A stretch of DNA of 64,000 nucleotides from Elusimicrobiota bacterium (GCA_016218575.1 JACRDN010000023.1:100929-164928); one strand, 5' to 3'. Shown: positions 8,390 through 18,220, numbered from the stretch's first letter. The notes: generated from the letters alone by a model not told the origin. Numbers and translations are program-made.

Positions 8390-10366
8390 ATGCGCAGGAA
8401 GTGCCTTCTCTGGGGCATGCTGGCGGTCGCCGCGGGCCTTTCCCCTGGTCTTAGCTTTGGCGGTAGCAGGCAAGCCCATTTTTCGGAACCCATCATGACT
8501 TTGGTGGGGCGGCTCCTGATTCTTAACGGACACCGCAACGCTGACCGCAAGCTGGTAGTCGCCGCGAATGATTTCCTTGAAGGCTTGAAGGGCAGGCAGG
8601 AGCTTTCCGAGGAGCATTTTGGGCCTATCCTGCACAGTTTGGTTGCCATGCCTCGCGATAATCCTCTAAGGATCAGGAAACTTGCCGCCCTTTTTTACGT
8701 GATGCAAAGAGATTATGGCGTGACGGAAGGGAACCTGGCGCTTAAATTCCATCAAGAGCCGGGCTTATTCAGGCAAGCCGAGGAGCGAAGCCAACTCCAT
8801 TTGCGGCGCATGGCCCGGGAGCTTTGCGCGATCGCGGAAAATTCCAGTGTCGAGAGAGTCTTGGGGACGGACCTTGACGATTCTCGGTTGAGGACCGCAT
8901 TGGGGCAATTGGGTTATTTTTTCTCGGATTTTTTAGTGACCCCTGATGGGAAAAGGGATCGTTTATTGGAAGTTAACAAGGCCTATAACGATATTCTGGA
9001 CAGAGAGGCCCAGGCCAGCATTAATCACTCCGGGGGAATTCGGGACGAAATCCTGGCCGAGCTTCGCCGGCATTCCCTGGCCGACCCATTTGGAGGCGCG
9101 ACCAGAGAGTTGGACGAGCCTTTGGCGACGGAGCCGCGGGACTTGGAGGTTCCGCGCGATGCCCAGATAAAAGCCCTGCGGGCCATGCCCGATATCCAGG
9201 CCTCCTTACCCGTGGCTGCCGATCCCGAGGCGCTTTTTGCCGTGGCTTACGCGGCTGGTCTCTATCGGGAGACCTTGATCGCGGGGGTGATTTTACCCGC
9301 CCGCTTGGCCAATGCCCCTTTTCCGGCGGACGTGCTCGCGGCCAATACCTTGGGGACCTTTAGGCTCTATTTCGCGAGTTCTGAGCAGGAAACCCAATCT
9401 TTTCTCGCTTCGCAACCGAACCCCCTGGCCTGGGCTGTATTGCCGGCGACGAAAATTGGTTGGCGCGGCCGATTGCGGTTCCGGCATAGATTCGAACCCC
9501 GCAATCCCGCCAAGATGGCAAGCCAGCTTTTAAAATCTTCCGCGGCGATTAAAACCCCACGGACCCCTGCCCCTACTCCTACTCCTACCCCTGCTCCGGC
9601 CCCCGCGGTCGGCCCTCTGCCGTTTTGGGACCAGTTCCTTGGCGGGAGAACTTTCGAGGCTTTTTTGGGCGCTGTTGGCGCCTCTGCCGGCTATGCGGCG
9701 GTTTTCGGCCAGAGGATATTGCAGCCTTTTCTAGCGCCTTTGCCGTCCTTGCCCTTGCCCCATTCTGAAATATGGAGCCAGGCCGCGATTAAAATATCCG
9801 CCTTGGCGGCTTTGCCCGGCCTCGGCGATTTGGGGCTTCTCATGGGACAAAGTATTTTTGCGGGGATTGCGGGGGCCTGGATATTTTCCAGGTATATTCC
9901 CCGAGCTTCTCCCAAGGCGCGTCAATATCCGATGGCCTATGCTTTGGGCTTAAGCGCGGCCGTCCTATCGTCCATGGCTGCGGGCTTGTTGGTATCAAGT
10001 TTGGCGACAGTCATGCTCGGCTTCGCGTTCCGCGACAATATTCTTCAATGGCTCAAGCTTAAATCGGCTGGAGTCAATAAGGCTAAATTGCTGGTCGGGT
10101 CGGGCTGGCTCGCGACCTTGGGCGGCCTGGCTTGGGCCGCGCATCAGGCGGGGTGGACCTCCGCGGCCCTGCTCTTCATCGCGGAGCATTCTCTCGGGCT
10201 GGCGGGTTTTTTGGCTGTCATGTCGTTCGGGGCTATTCTCTGGAAGCTGCTGTCGCCTAAGACGGTGTCCGGGGCAGATATTTGTATTTGGCTCGCCATC
10301 CTGATTGTACTCAGTCTGATACTGATGCCGCTTGTTTTTATCGGGGGTACTGGCGGGGTTTTGTGA
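8390..10366 (+). CDS. Secreted/membrane orphan with proline-rich linker
   Basis: A 658-residue protein I do not recognise. Residues 1-25 are a signal peptide ending in SFGGS. Residues 30-380 look globular and mainly helical. A TPAPTPTPTPAPAPA-type linker follows near residue 390, and after about residue 410 there are six or more membrane helices reaching the C-terminus. The layout is an N-terminal exported domain tethered to a membrane anchor. It is followed at once by the formylglycine-enzyme-like gene, with one base between stop and start, so the pair is probably an operon. Confidence 0.7.
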   Translation: MRRKCLLWGMLAVAAGLSPGLSFGGSRQAHFSEPIMTLVGRLLILNGHRNADRKLVVAANDFLEGLKGRQELSEEHFGPILHSLVAMPRDNPLRIRKLAALFYVMQRDYGVTEGNLALKFHQEPGLFRQAEERSQLHLRRMARELCAIAENSSVERVLGTDLDDSRLRTALGQLGYFFSDFLVTPDGKRDRLLEVNKAYNDILDREAQASINHSGGIRDEILAELRRHSLADPFGGATRELDEPLATEPRDLEVPRDAQIKALRAMPDIQASLPVAADPEALFAVAYAAGLYRETLIAGVILPARLANAPFPADVLAANTLGTFRLYFASSEQETQSFLASQPNPLAWAVLPATKIGWRGRLRFRHRFEPRNPAKMASQLLKSSAAIKTPRTPAPTPTPTPAPAPAVGPLPFWDQFLGGRTFEAFLGAVGASAGYAAVFGQRILQPFLAPLPSLPLPHSEIWSQAAIKISALAALPGLGDLGLLMGQSIFAGIAGAWIFSRYIPRASPKARQYPMAYALGLSAAVLSSMAAGLLVSSLATVMLGFAFRDNILQWLKLKSAGVNKAKLLVGSGWLATLGGLAWAAHQAGWTSAALLFIAEHSLGLAGFLAVMSFGAILWKLLSPKTVSGADICIWLAILIVLSLILMPLVFIGGTGGVL

Positions 10367-10367
10367 T

Positions 10368-11750
10368 ATGAAGATTCTCTGCTTGGTTCTATTGGCAGGC
10401 ACCCGGGCCTGGGCGGGCGAGAGCGCCCTGGGGGAGCTTAATCTTATCGCGGGCCATCAGGTCCAGGCGCCGGCGCCTCCCGTTGAGGCCGAGAGGAAAG
10501 ACGATCCCAAGAGTTTGGACATGTCAAGGGCTCGGCGCCTGTTCAACGGGGGACTGCTCCCGGATCCGAGAAAGATGGCCGGGAAAGTCTACCGCCTGTC
10601 GGCCCGGGCCTCGCTTGAGCCCTATGGAAAATCGGAATTGGTGCCCGAACTGCAATTTGAGTATGACCCAACGATTTATTTGGTTTACAGGTCCGCCGAT
10701 GGGAAACAGGCAAACGAGAGCATTCCTTTGAGCAGGATTAAAGACAAAGAGGCCCTGGCTTGGAGGTGGTGGGGTGTGCTGCCGGACGGTTCTAACAGCG
10801 GTGTTGGTGTGGAGTATAAATTCCGCTGCAAGGCCTTGGATCGTGCATATCAAAAGCTGCTTTGCCAGGTACGCCGGTCCTATTTCCAGGCCGGAGAGTT
10901 CGCTGCCGGGGATGTTTTTTATGAGCTCTACGTGCAGGTCGCCAAGGACGTGACGCCTCGCACAAGGGCGCAGCCGAGGGCTTTGAAGCCGATGGATGCT
11001 TTCAACAAGAAAATCGCGGGAATTGCCGCCAAATTTATCCCAATAAAGCCCGGACAATTCCAGATGGGCAGTCCCGCCGGCGAGCAAGACCGGGGTGCGG
11101 ACGAAGCCCAACACACGGTCGAGATTTCCAAGGCCTTTGAAATGCAGGCGACTGAAGTGACCCAGTTCCAGTATCTCTTGGTGACGGGAAACAATCCTTC
11201 CAGTTTTCAAACGGTGCAGGATTGCGCCGGCGCGCGCCGCCAAGTCGTCAACGGGGTCGAGCTTTTTTGCCCCCATCATCCGGTGGAAAGCGTCTCTTGG
11301 GACGAGACCCAGGAATTCATCAAGCGCCTAAATCAGATGCAGAGCCGGTACGCTTATCGGCTTCCCACCGAGGCGGAATGGGAGTACGCGGCTCGGGCGG
11401 GTAGTCTCTCCGCCTATTCTTTCGGGGATGCTGGCGGTTTAGATCAGTATGCCTGGTTCAACGATAATTCAGGAGGACGCACCCATGCCGCGGCCGTAAA
11501 AAAAGCCAATCCCTGGGGCCTCTATGACATGCACGGCAATGTCTGGGAATGGGTGCAAGACTGGTATGGTCCGTATCCCGGTGAGACCGTGACCAATCCT
11601 GCGGGGCCTTCTACAGGCTCGTCCCGGGTCCTTCGTGGCGGTTCCTGGTTCAGCGATGCCGGGGGCCTGCGCTCCGCCGTTCGCTACTCCGGCGTCCCGG
11701 GCGGCCGCTACGGCGGCGTTGGGTTTCGCCTCGTGAGGTCGAGTCGTTGA
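10368..11750 (+). CDS. Formylglycine-generating-enzyme-like (SUMF1 domain) secreted protein
   Basis: The start chosen at 10368 gives a signal peptide, MKILCLVLLAGTRAWAG. An unknown region of ~200 residues is followed by a complete FGE-sulfatase domain: FQMGSP near its start, EVTQFQY, RLPTEAEWEYAARAG, GLYDMHGNVWEWVQDWY and RVLRGGSW near the end. The C-terminal VRYSGVPGGRYGGVGFRLVR lacks the active-site cysteine pair of true aerobic formylglycine enzymes. It is therefore more likely a binding or structural SUMF1-type domain than a sulfatase activator. No sulfatase gene is nearby. Confidence 0.85.
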   Translation: MKILCLVLLAGTRAWAGESALGELNLIAGHQVQAPAPPVEAERKDDPKSLDMSRARRLFNGGLLPDPRKMAGKVYRLSARASLEPYGKSELVPELQFEYDPTIYLVYRSADGKQANESIPLSRIKDKEALAWRWWGVLPDGSNSGVGVEYKFRCKALDRAYQKLLCQVRRSYFQAGEFAAGDVFYELYVQVAKDVTPRTRAQPRALKPMDAFNKKIAGIAAKFIPIKPGQFQMGSPAGEQDRGADEAQHTVEISKAFEMQATEVTQFQYLLVTGNNPSSFQTVQDCAGARRQVVNGVELFCPHHPVESVSWDETQEFIKRLNQMQSRYAYRLPTEAEWEYAARAGSLSAYSFGDAGGLDQYAWFNDNSGGRTHAAAVKKANPWGLYDMHGNVWEWVQDWYGPYPGETVTNPAGPSTGSSRVLRGGSWFSDAGGLRSAVRYSGVPGGRYGGVGFRLVRSSR

Positions 11751-11800
11751 CTTTTGAATCCTTGGCTCATTGGCTCTTGGCCGCGCTACGCCAGGGACAT

Positions 11801-11820
11801 TTGCTAAAATACGTCGAGGA
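11801..11820 (+). promoter_or_regulatory. Extended -10 box and ribosome binding site before fkbM-like gene
   Basis: TTTGCTAAAAT contains an extended -10 (TG then TAAAAT at 11805-11810), only 13 bases before the ATG at 11824. A purine-rich GAGGAA ribosome site lies in between. No good -35 is seen. The ribosome site decides for the ATG at 11824 over an in-frame start at 11770. Confidence 0.45.
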
Positions 11821-11823
11821 AAC

Positions 11824-12675
11824 ATGGGACTTAAGCGCGAGGTCGCTGGTCTTGCCGCCCGTTGGGTTTCGGGCGCCCTGGATGCCCTCGGATCTTTGAG
11901 GCCCCTGCGCCGGTTTATGCTGAGGACGGGGGGGAAACTTCGCTTCACCGAGTCGGAGGTGAAAGTGAACGGCCAGGCCCTGCGCCTCCACACCCCTAAC
12001 GAGCTCTCCCTATTTCGGGCGGAGACCTACTTCACCAAGGAGCCGGAGACCTTGGAATGGATTGATTCCTTCGAGGGGGAGGGCGTCTTGTTCGACATCG
12101 GGGCCAATGTCGGGACCTATTCCCTTTACGCTGCGAAGAAGGGCCTGGAGGTGCTCGCCTTCGAGCCGGAGGCCCAGAACTTCGCGGGGCTCAACCGGAA
12201 TATCGCCGTGAACGGGCTGGACGATAAGATCACGGCCTTGAACGTGGCGCTTTCCGACCGCACGGCGGTGGACCGCCTGCACTTGTCCGCTCTGTCCTTC
12301 GCGGCTGCCAACCATTCTCTGGGAGCTTCCGTGGATTTTAATGGGAACCCGAGGTCGGCGGGTTTCCGGCAAGGCATTCTTTCCTATTCTTTGGATGGAT
12401 TTCTGGAAGCCTTTCCCGTGCCATTCCCAAATTACATCAAGCTGGACGTGGACGGGCTGGAATCGAAAATCGTGGCCGGGGCCCAAAAGACTCTCGCCGA
12501 TCCGAGACTGCGCTCACTTCTCATCGAGATCAACGAGGCCCTGCCCAAGGATCTGGCGATAGTGGAGACTTTGCGTGGGCTTGGATTCTTAGCTGAGAAG
12601 AAGCCGCGCGCCCCCATGCCTGACAGCCAGATCTACGAAAAATTGTTTAATTATGTCTTCCGGCGTAACCGATAA
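11824..12675 (+). CDS. FkbM-family SAM-dependent O-methyltransferase
   Basis: About 283 residues from the ATG at 11824. LFDIGANVGTYSLYAAK is the SAM-binding motif I of the FkbM family, VLAFEPEAQN is motif II, and YIKLDVDGLESKIVAGA is the family hallmark. Members methylate hydroxyls of sugars or polyketides, here presumably a glycan sugar. The stop overlaps the ATG of the radical SAM gene (TAATG), indicating coupling. Confidence 0.85.
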   Translation: MGLKREVAGLAARWVSGALDALGSLRPLRRFMLRTGGKLRFTESEVKVNGQALRLHTPNELSLFRAETYFTKEPETLEWIDSFEGEGVLFDIGANVGTYSLYAAKKGLEVLAFEPEAQNFAGLNRNIAVNGLDDKITALNVALSDRTAVDRLHLSALSFAAANHSLGASVDFNGNPRSAGFRQGILSYSLDGFLEAFPVPFPNYIKLDVDGLESKIVAGAQKTLADPRLRSLLIEINEALPKDLAIVETLRGLGFLAEKKPRAPMPDSQIYEKLFNYVFRRNR

Positions 12676-14579
12676 TGCCCAATCCCTCAGGCCCTAGAAT
12701 CGTGGTGGCCACCACTCCCATCCGCCCTTTGCCCACGGACTACGCCCCGGTGGGAAGCCTCTCGGTCTTGAGCGCCTTGAACCGCGCAGGCTACAAGAAT
12801 ACCCATTTCTACAATATAGACCTCCTGCGCCCCTCGTATGAGCAGGCGGTCCGGGACATTGCAGCACTCAAGCCGGACGTCTTCGCGATCTCCGCGGTGG
12901 TCTCGACCGCCTACGAATACACCAAGAAGCTCTCCTTGGACGTCAAGCGCGCCCTGCCGGGGACGACAGTCATCATGGGCGGAAACCTCGGCACTTCCGC
13001 GGAGATACTCCTGCGCAAGACCGGAATAGACTTCATCGTCACCGGCGAGGGCGAGCGGGCGGCCGTGGACTTCATGCGCCTGTGGGAGACGGCCCCCAAG
13101 AGCCGCGAGGAGTACAGACAGGTCAAAGGGCTGGCCTTTGTCGACGGCAAGGGCGAGCTCGCGGTGACTCCCTACGCCGAGCCCCTGAAGCCCGAGGAGC
13201 TCTACGACATAGACTGGGGAATCCTCGAGGACCTCGGCCAGCTCGACTATTTCATAGTGCCCGCCGCCAATTCCGGCAAGCTCGCCGTGACCGACCGCGA
13301 GGATCCCAAGATCATCAAGGTCAAGCGCGACGGGAAAACCGTGGCCATGATCAACACCTGCAAGGGGTGCGTGGCCCGCTGCACCTTCTGCCACCGCTGG
13401 GACAAGGGCATACGCTACATCCCGGTGCCGGTCCTCATGAGGCGCATGGACGAGATGATGCGTCGGCACAACGTGGGATTTTTCCGCATGGGCGACGAGA
13501 ACTTCGGCTCGGACAAGCGCTGGCTCTCGGAGTTTCTCGCCGAGATCAAGAAGCGGGACGTGCTCTGGCGCGTGGGCGGCATGCGCGTCAACTCCATCAC
13601 CCCCGAGTACATAGACCTCATGAAGGCCGCGGGCTGCGTCACCATCTTCTACGGCATGGAAAGCGGCAGCCAGAAGATGATCGACGTCATGGAGAAGAAG
13701 ACCACGGTTGAGCAGAACAAGAGGGTCATGAAGTGGATGGTGGAAAAAGACGTGAGCACCATCATCCAACTCATCGTGGGCATGCCCGGCGAGGACACCG
13801 GGACCGTGGCCGAGACCTGCGATTTTTTGCGCTACTCGGCCACCCTCACTCCGGATTGGGACCCTAACAACGTGAGCGTGAACTTCGCCCAGGCTTTGCC
13901 CGGAACTCCCCTCTACGAGGTCGGGCGCCGGCGCGGCCTCATCGGCCAGAGCCTGGACGACGAGGAAGAGTACCTCCTCAAGATATCCGACCGAGACGCC
14001 CGAGACGGGGAGACCGCGATCAATTTCACCGAGTTTCCGCGCCTGCTCCTGGAGCGCTGGCATTACGATCTGCAGAGCGCCGGGCGCTTCGCCTTCATCG
14101 AGAAATTCGGCATGGAGGCCTACAAGCGGATACTCGCCAAGTCCGCCCTGTTCGAGGAGGAGCCCGACTCCGGCTACTTCGCCTCCCCGGCCCGCGACCG
14201 GGTGCTCGAGTCGAGCGCTTCCACCGACAAGCTCCACCAGCAGGCAGACCGCTCCAAGTTCAGCATGAGCCGCTATCCCTCGATTCTCGCCTTGATCCGG
14301 ATGCGCAAGTTCAACATGCTTCCCATCCTCCATCCGCGGCTTTTCATGAGGCTCGGGTTCATCAGCACCTGGATCGTGTTCATCAACGCGGCGCGCAAGT
14401 ACGGGGTCGCCCAGATCCCGCACATGGTCGGGGAATATCTCTCCTGGCGGGTCACGGGGCTCTTCGTGCGGCGGCAAGGCTTTCCGCGACTTTCCCTGCG
14501 CAAGATGGTGAATGAGAACCACCTGCCCCCTATCCCGGCCGACAGCCCGGCCATGGAGTCCCTGAGGGCGGGGCGCTGA
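12675..14579 (+). CDS. Cobalamin-type radical SAM protein
   Basis: A 634-residue protein. Residues 1-150 form a B12-binding-like Rossmann domain (PVGSLSVLSALNRAGY, then VTGEGE). The radical SAM core follows with CVARCTFC, giving cluster ligands C232, C236 and C239. GMESGSQKMIDVMEKKTT is typical of the core. The long C-terminal part has no name I can give. Such proteins often do C-methylation or sulfur insertion at unactivated carbons. Its place between a methyltransferase and glycan genes suggests sugar or lipid tailoring, but that is inference. Confidence 0.8.
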   Translation: MPNPSGPRIVVATTPIRPLPTDYAPVGSLSVLSALNRAGYKNTHFYNIDLLRPSYEQAVRDIAALKPDVFAISAVVSTAYEYTKKLSLDVKRALPGTTVIMGGNLGTSAEILLRKTGIDFIVTGEGERAAVDFMRLWETAPKSREEYRQVKGLAFVDGKGELAVTPYAEPLKPEELYDIDWGILEDLGQLDYFIVPAANSGKLAVTDREDPKIIKVKRDGKTVAMINTCKGCVARCTFCHRWDKGIRYIPVPVLMRRMDEMMRRHNVGFFRMGDENFGSDKRWLSEFLAEIKKRDVLWRVGGMRVNSITPEYIDLMKAAGCVTIFYGMESGSQKMIDVMEKKTTVEQNKRVMKWMVEKDVSTIIQLIVGMPGEDTGTVAETCDFLRYSATLTPDWDPNNVSVNFAQALPGTPLYEVGRRRGLIGQSLDDEEEYLLKISDRDARDGETAINFTEFPRLLLERWHYDLQSAGRFAFIEKFGMEAYKRILAKSALFEEEPDSGYFASPARDRVLESSASTDKLHQQADRSKFSMSRYPSILALIRMRKFNMLPILHPRLFMRLGFISTWIVFINAARKYGVAQIPHMVGEYLSWRVTGLFVRRQGFPRLSLRKMVNENHLPPIPADSPAMESLRAGR

Positions 14580-14590
14580 CCTCGGACGGC

Positions 14591-16432
14591 GTGGGGAAAA
14601 CACTAGCCTTCGTCGAAACCGGCGCGCAGGTCCAGGACGGGATCTCCCTGGCCCGGAAGACGAGCCGGGCCTTGACTTGGATCGCCTTGGCGCCGCGGGC
14701 CTCCTGGGAGCTCGAGCGTTTGGGCGAGCCCTTCCACGACTTGGACGAGTTCGCCGATCTTCCGGCCTTGGCCGAGCTCGACACGCTCTCCATCGAGCGC
14801 ACCGAATCCTTCTGCCGCTTCATTGACGAGCGCCTGGCGGCCTTCGCCCCGGGCCTCCAAAGCGGGCTTTCCTGCTACTACAATTTACGGCATGTCTTCA
14901 ACGCCCCGGCCTTGTGCGACGCCTATTATCGGCGCATCCGGGCGGCCTTCCCGGAGGCCGGGGAAATTTGGTTCTGGGAGAGCCCGGCGGAGGCTCCGGG
15001 CCCGGAGCTGCGACTCAAGCGCGAGTCCATGTGGTCCCGCTACCTGGCCTTGAGGCTCAAGAGGGACAATATCCCCTTCAAGGCTTTTCCTGCAGTTGGG
15101 GACGAGCCGGCTCTGGCTCGTCCCAGGCCTAGGGCCTGGTTTAAAGCTTTCCAATGCCTGGTCGAGACCGTCCGCGCGCTTTTTTACCCCCCCGCGCGGC
15201 GCCTGGCCGTGCTCGATGAAAGCTATAGCCTGGGGCTCATGCTCGAGCGCAATCGCGCAAGGGGGGACTTCACGGTTTTCAACTTGAGCCGCCTGCTCCA
15301 GATCTTAGCACCCCTTTTGCGCCTGCGGCCGGGCCGCGGCCGGGCCGCGCGCGAGGCTTCGCTTTTGTGGAGCAGTCTTTGCCGGGAGCCGGAATTTAAG
15401 CGGCGCTTCGTTTGGGACGGCCTTGACGTATTCCCTTTGGTCGAGGGCCAGTTGAGCTATTTTTTTCGGGACCTCGTCCCGGAAATGATGGGGCTCGACG
15501 GGCTCGCCTTCCGGATGCTCGCCCTTATGCGCCCCAAGGCCGTTCTAGCCTCGGCCATGGGGCTTTTCCGCGAGAAGATCATAGCTCTGGCCGCGCGGCG
15601 CGCGCGAGTCCCCTTCGTCGTTTACCAGCACGGGGAAATCGGCCTTCGGACCATGGGGCCGAGGAGCCCGAACTTCTGGTACTATAACGACGTGTACTTT
15701 TCCGACCTCTTCCTGGTCTTCGGCCGCGGCCAGGAGGCTTTCTGCCGGGAAAAATACGGGGACCGGGCCAAAACCGCCTGCGTGGGCTCGGCCGCCCTCG
15801 ACCGCTTGACCGAGCGGGCGCGAAAGGCGGACCGTAAGCGCGTGAAGGAGTCCCTGGGGTTTTCCCCCGACCGGCCCCTCGTGGCCTATCCCCTGGGCCA
15901 ATTCGGCATGGGGATCAAGGTCCCGCCCACATATCGCACCGACTGCGCCGCGGTCAAGCTCGAGCGCCGCGTTGTGGATCTTTTCGCCGAGTTTCCAGGG
16001 GCGGATCTTGTCGTAATCCCCAAGCTGGGGGAGTTCTGGGCGCAGAACCCCTTGCCTGAATATCTGGCCTCGCGGAAATATCCCAATGTCTTCCTCCATA
16101 CCACCGGATTTGGGAAATTACTCCAGGCCGCCGACGCCTTCATCATGGACTGGCCGAGCACCGCCTTTCTCGAGGCTCTGACCACGGACCGCCCCATCTT
16201 GATCACGGACTGCGGGCTCAACTGGCAGTGGCAGGAGAGCGCCCGCGCGCATTTCGGCAAGCGCGTGCTCTACGCTCGCGAGCTTGAGGATTTCCTGGCT
16301 CTGGTCCGGAAAACCTTAAAGGAACGGGACTTCGGGCCCCGGCCCGACCGGGGCTTCATATCGGAGTACGGGACTTTCCTTGATGACGGACGAAGTGCTG
16401 AGCGCGCCTTGGAGAGGCTCGCGGCCCTATGA
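14591..16432 (+). CDS. GT-B-like surface-glycan transferase (CDP-glycerol/polysialyl type)
   Basis: A 613-residue protein. The C-terminal half resembles CDP-glycerol glycerophosphotransferase and polysialyltransferase folds: PFVVYQHGEIGL, then DAFIMDWPSTAFLEALTTDRPILIT, which is the nucleotide-binding end. The N-terminal half is unrecognised. The start is GTG at 14591. It is probably a cytoplasmic capsule or glycan transferase. The gene at 26025-27827 has the same C-terminal arrangement. A 10-bp hairpin at 15099-15124 is intragenic. Confidence 0.6.
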   Translation: MGKTLAFVETGAQVQDGISLARKTSRALTWIALAPRASWELERLGEPFHDLDEFADLPALAELDTLSIERTESFCRFIDERLAAFAPGLQSGLSCYYNLRHVFNAPALCDAYYRRIRAAFPEAGEIWFWESPAEAPGPELRLKRESMWSRYLALRLKRDNIPFKAFPAVGDEPALARPRPRAWFKAFQCLVETVRALFYPPARRLAVLDESYSLGLMLERNRARGDFTVFNLSRLLQILAPLLRLRPGRGRAAREASLLWSSLCREPEFKRRFVWDGLDVFPLVEGQLSYFFRDLVPEMMGLDGLAFRMLALMRPKAVLASAMGLFREKIIALAARRARVPFVVYQHGEIGLRTMGPRSPNFWYYNDVYFSDLFLVFGRGQEAFCREKYGDRAKTACVGSAALDRLTERARKADRKRVKESLGFSPDRPLVAYPLGQFGMGIKVPPTYRTDCAAVKLERRVVDLFAEFPGADLVVIPKLGEFWAQNPLPEYLASRKYPNVFLHTTGFGKLLQAADAFIMDWPSTAFLEALTTDRPILITDCGLNWQWQESARAHFGKRVLYARELEDFLALVRKTLKERDFGPRPDRGFISEYGTFLDDGRSAERALERLAAL

Positions 16433-17214
16433 GCAGGCTCGACCTCCTGGTTCTCACCGCGGACCGGCCGCGCCACCGCTATTTCGCGGCGGAGTTGTCG
16501 AGGGCCTTTCCCAACTCCCGGTGGCTGTCCGAGGCGTCCGCGGCGCCGAGCCCGGGAGGGGCGGAGGGCCTTTCCCGGCATTTCCAGCGCTTCGAGGAGG
16601 CCGAGGCGCGTTTTTTCGAAGAATCCGAGCGCCAAAATCAGGCGCTGCTCTTGGAGCGCCTGGCGCGGCAAATCCCGCGGGGTGGTCTTAATCAAGCCGA
16701 GACGGTTGAGTTCATTAAGGGCTTAAATCCTCGCTTCATCGCGGTCCACGGCACTGGAATCATCCGCGAGGACTTGATCCGCGCCTTTCCGGGCCGGCTC
16801 GTGAACCTCCACGCGGGGCTCTCGCCTTACTACCGAGGCACCGGGACCAATGTCTGGCCCTTCTACAACCGGGAGCTCGAGTACGTGGGCATGACCGTGC
16901 ACTACATCGACGCCGGGATAGACTCGGGAGACATCATCCTGCAGGGGCGGCCGGTTTTCAAGGCCGAGGACGACACCCACACCATCGGCTGCAAGAACGT
17001 GGTCCTGGGGACCGGGCTCATGGGCCGCGTGATCGAGCGTTGTCTGGCCGGGGGCTCGCCCCCGGCCGTAAGGCAAGACAAAAGTCAGGGGCGTCTTTAT
17101 TTGAAAAAACAGTTCACCGAAGAGATCGTGGTCGAGATCGAGCGCTTCATCGCCTCGGGCGGGGTCCGCGAGTACGCCAAGGCGCCCCGACAGGCCCGCA
17201 TCGTTTCTTGGTAA
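16429..17214 (+). CDS. Formyltransferase of the methionyl-tRNA/sugar formyltransferase family
   Basis: A 261-residue formyltransferase. LVNLHAGLSPYYRGTGTNVWPF contains the HxGxSP-YRG motif with the catalytic His, and YIDAGIDSGDIIL carries the family's catalytic Asp region. It is shorter than methionyl-tRNA formyltransferase and lacks its C-terminal domain. With nonulosonate genes directly downstream, it most likely N-formylates an amino sugar using 10-formyl-tetrahydrofolate. It overlaps the preceding gene by 4 bases (ATGA) and precedes legB by 1 base. A 10-bp palindrome at 17046-17067 codes for part of it. Confidence 0.8.
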   Translation: MSRLDLLVLTADRPRHRYFAAELSRAFPNSRWLSEASAAPSPGGAEGLSRHFQRFEEAEARFFEESERQNQALLLERLARQIPRGGLNQAETVEFIKGLNPRFIAVHGTGIIREDLIRAFPGRLVNLHAGLSPYYRGTGTNVWPFYNRELEYVGMTVHYIDAGIDSGDIILQGRPVFKAEDDTHTIGCKNVVLGTGLMGRVIERCLAGGSPPAVRQDKSQGRLYLKKQFTEEIVVEIERFIASGGVREYAKAPRQARIVSW

Positions 17215-17215
17215 A

Positions 17216-18220
17216 ATGAAAACCAATATGGCTTGGAAAGGGGTCACAGTCGCGGTGACGGGCGCGGGGGGCTTTATCGGAAGTCATTTGACCGAGGCCC
17301 TTTTAAAGGAAGGGGCCGAGGTCCGGGCCTTGGTGCGCTACAACTCGAGGGGCACGCGGGGCTTCTTGGACCGCGTCCCTCCGGAGCTTTCCAGGAAGCT
17401 CGATGTTTGGGCCGGCGACGTCACGGACTGCGCTTTCGTGGACAAACTGGTCAAAGGCCGCGAGGTCGTCTTCCACCTGGCCGCCCTCATCGCCATTCCC
17501 TACTCCTACGAGGCCCCCCGCAGCTTCGTCTCGGTCAACGTCGAGGGGACGTTGAACGTTTTAGAGGCCTGCCTGCGCTCGGGCGTCAAAAAGCTCGTGC
17601 AGACTTCCACCTCCGAGGTGTACGGCACCGCGCTTTACGCGCCCATGGACGAGAAGCACCCCCTGCAGGGGCAATCCCCGTACTCGGCCTCCAAGATCGG
17701 GGCCGACCAACTCGCCGAGAGCTTCCACCGCTCCTTCGGGCTTCCGGTGGCGATCGTGCGCCCCTTCAACACCTACGGCCCGCGGCAGTCGGCGCGCGCG
17801 GTCCTGCCCGCGGCCATTTGCCAGGCTCTCTCCGGGAAATCCCGCGTCGAGCTCGGGAGCCTCTCCCCGGTGCGAGACTTCAATTTCGTGGAGGATACGG
17901 TGGCGGGATTCCTGGCGGCGGCGGCGAGCCCGCGCTCGGTGGGCGAGACCATCAATATCGGTTCCGGCCAGGGGGTTTCCATAGGCGAGGCCGCGAGGCT
18001 CATCTTGAAGCTTTCCCGAAGCTCGGCGCGACTGTCCCAGGATCAGAAACGCGTCCGCCCGGCCAAGAGCGAGGTGGGGCGGCTTATCTGCGACAACCGC
18101 AAGGCCAGGCGCCTGCTCGGCTGGAGGCCTAAGGTTAGTCTTGAGGAAGGCCTGCGCCGGACCATCGCCTACGTCGGCGGGCACGGCTCCGAGTACGATC
18201 CGCGGACTTACGCGGTTTAA
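17216..18220 (+). CDS. legB: NAD-dependent 4,6-dehydratase, LegB-like
   Basis: A 334-residue extended SDR with GAGGFIGSHL (NAD binding), TSTSEVYG and YSASK (catalytic Tyr/Lys). RYNSRGTRGFLD after the first strands matches the LegB group rather than UDP-galactose epimerases. LegB removes water across C4-C6 of a nucleotide-GlcNAc to give the 4-keto-6-deoxy intermediate of legionaminic acid. It heads the cassette aminotransferase, cytidylyltransferase, NeuB, NeuC. It is the only such dehydratase in the window and may serve both nonulosonate cassettes. Confidence 0.8.
   Translation: MKTNMAWKGVTVAVTGAGGFIGSHLTEALLKEGAEVRALVRYNSRGTRGFLDRVPPELSRKLDVWAGDVTDCAFVDKLVKGREVVFHLAALIAIPYSYEAPRSFVSVNVEGTLNVLEACLRSGVKKLVQTSTSEVYGTALYAPMDEKHPLQGQSPYSASKIGADQLAESFHRSFGLPVAIVRPFNTYGPRQSARAVLPAAICQALSGKSRVELGSLSPVRDFNFVEDTVAGFLAAAASPRSVGETINIGSGQGVSIGEAARLILKLSRSSARLSQDQKRVRPAKSEVGRLICDNRKARRLLGWRPKVSLEEGLRRTIAYVGGHGSEYDPRTYAV

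Noticed and set aside
9568..9610. CCTACTCCTACTCCTACCC tandem repeat as a possible phase-variable tract
   Set aside because: The units are imperfect 6-base steps coding for a Pro-Thr linker, so length changes would keep the frame; it is an ordinary linker.
12687..14603. A 638-codon open frame on the minus strand opposite the radical SAM gene
   Set aside because: It is the antisense shadow of a GC-rich gene: low complexity, rich in His, Gly and Leu, no motif, and the plus-strand frame is a complete radical SAM protein.
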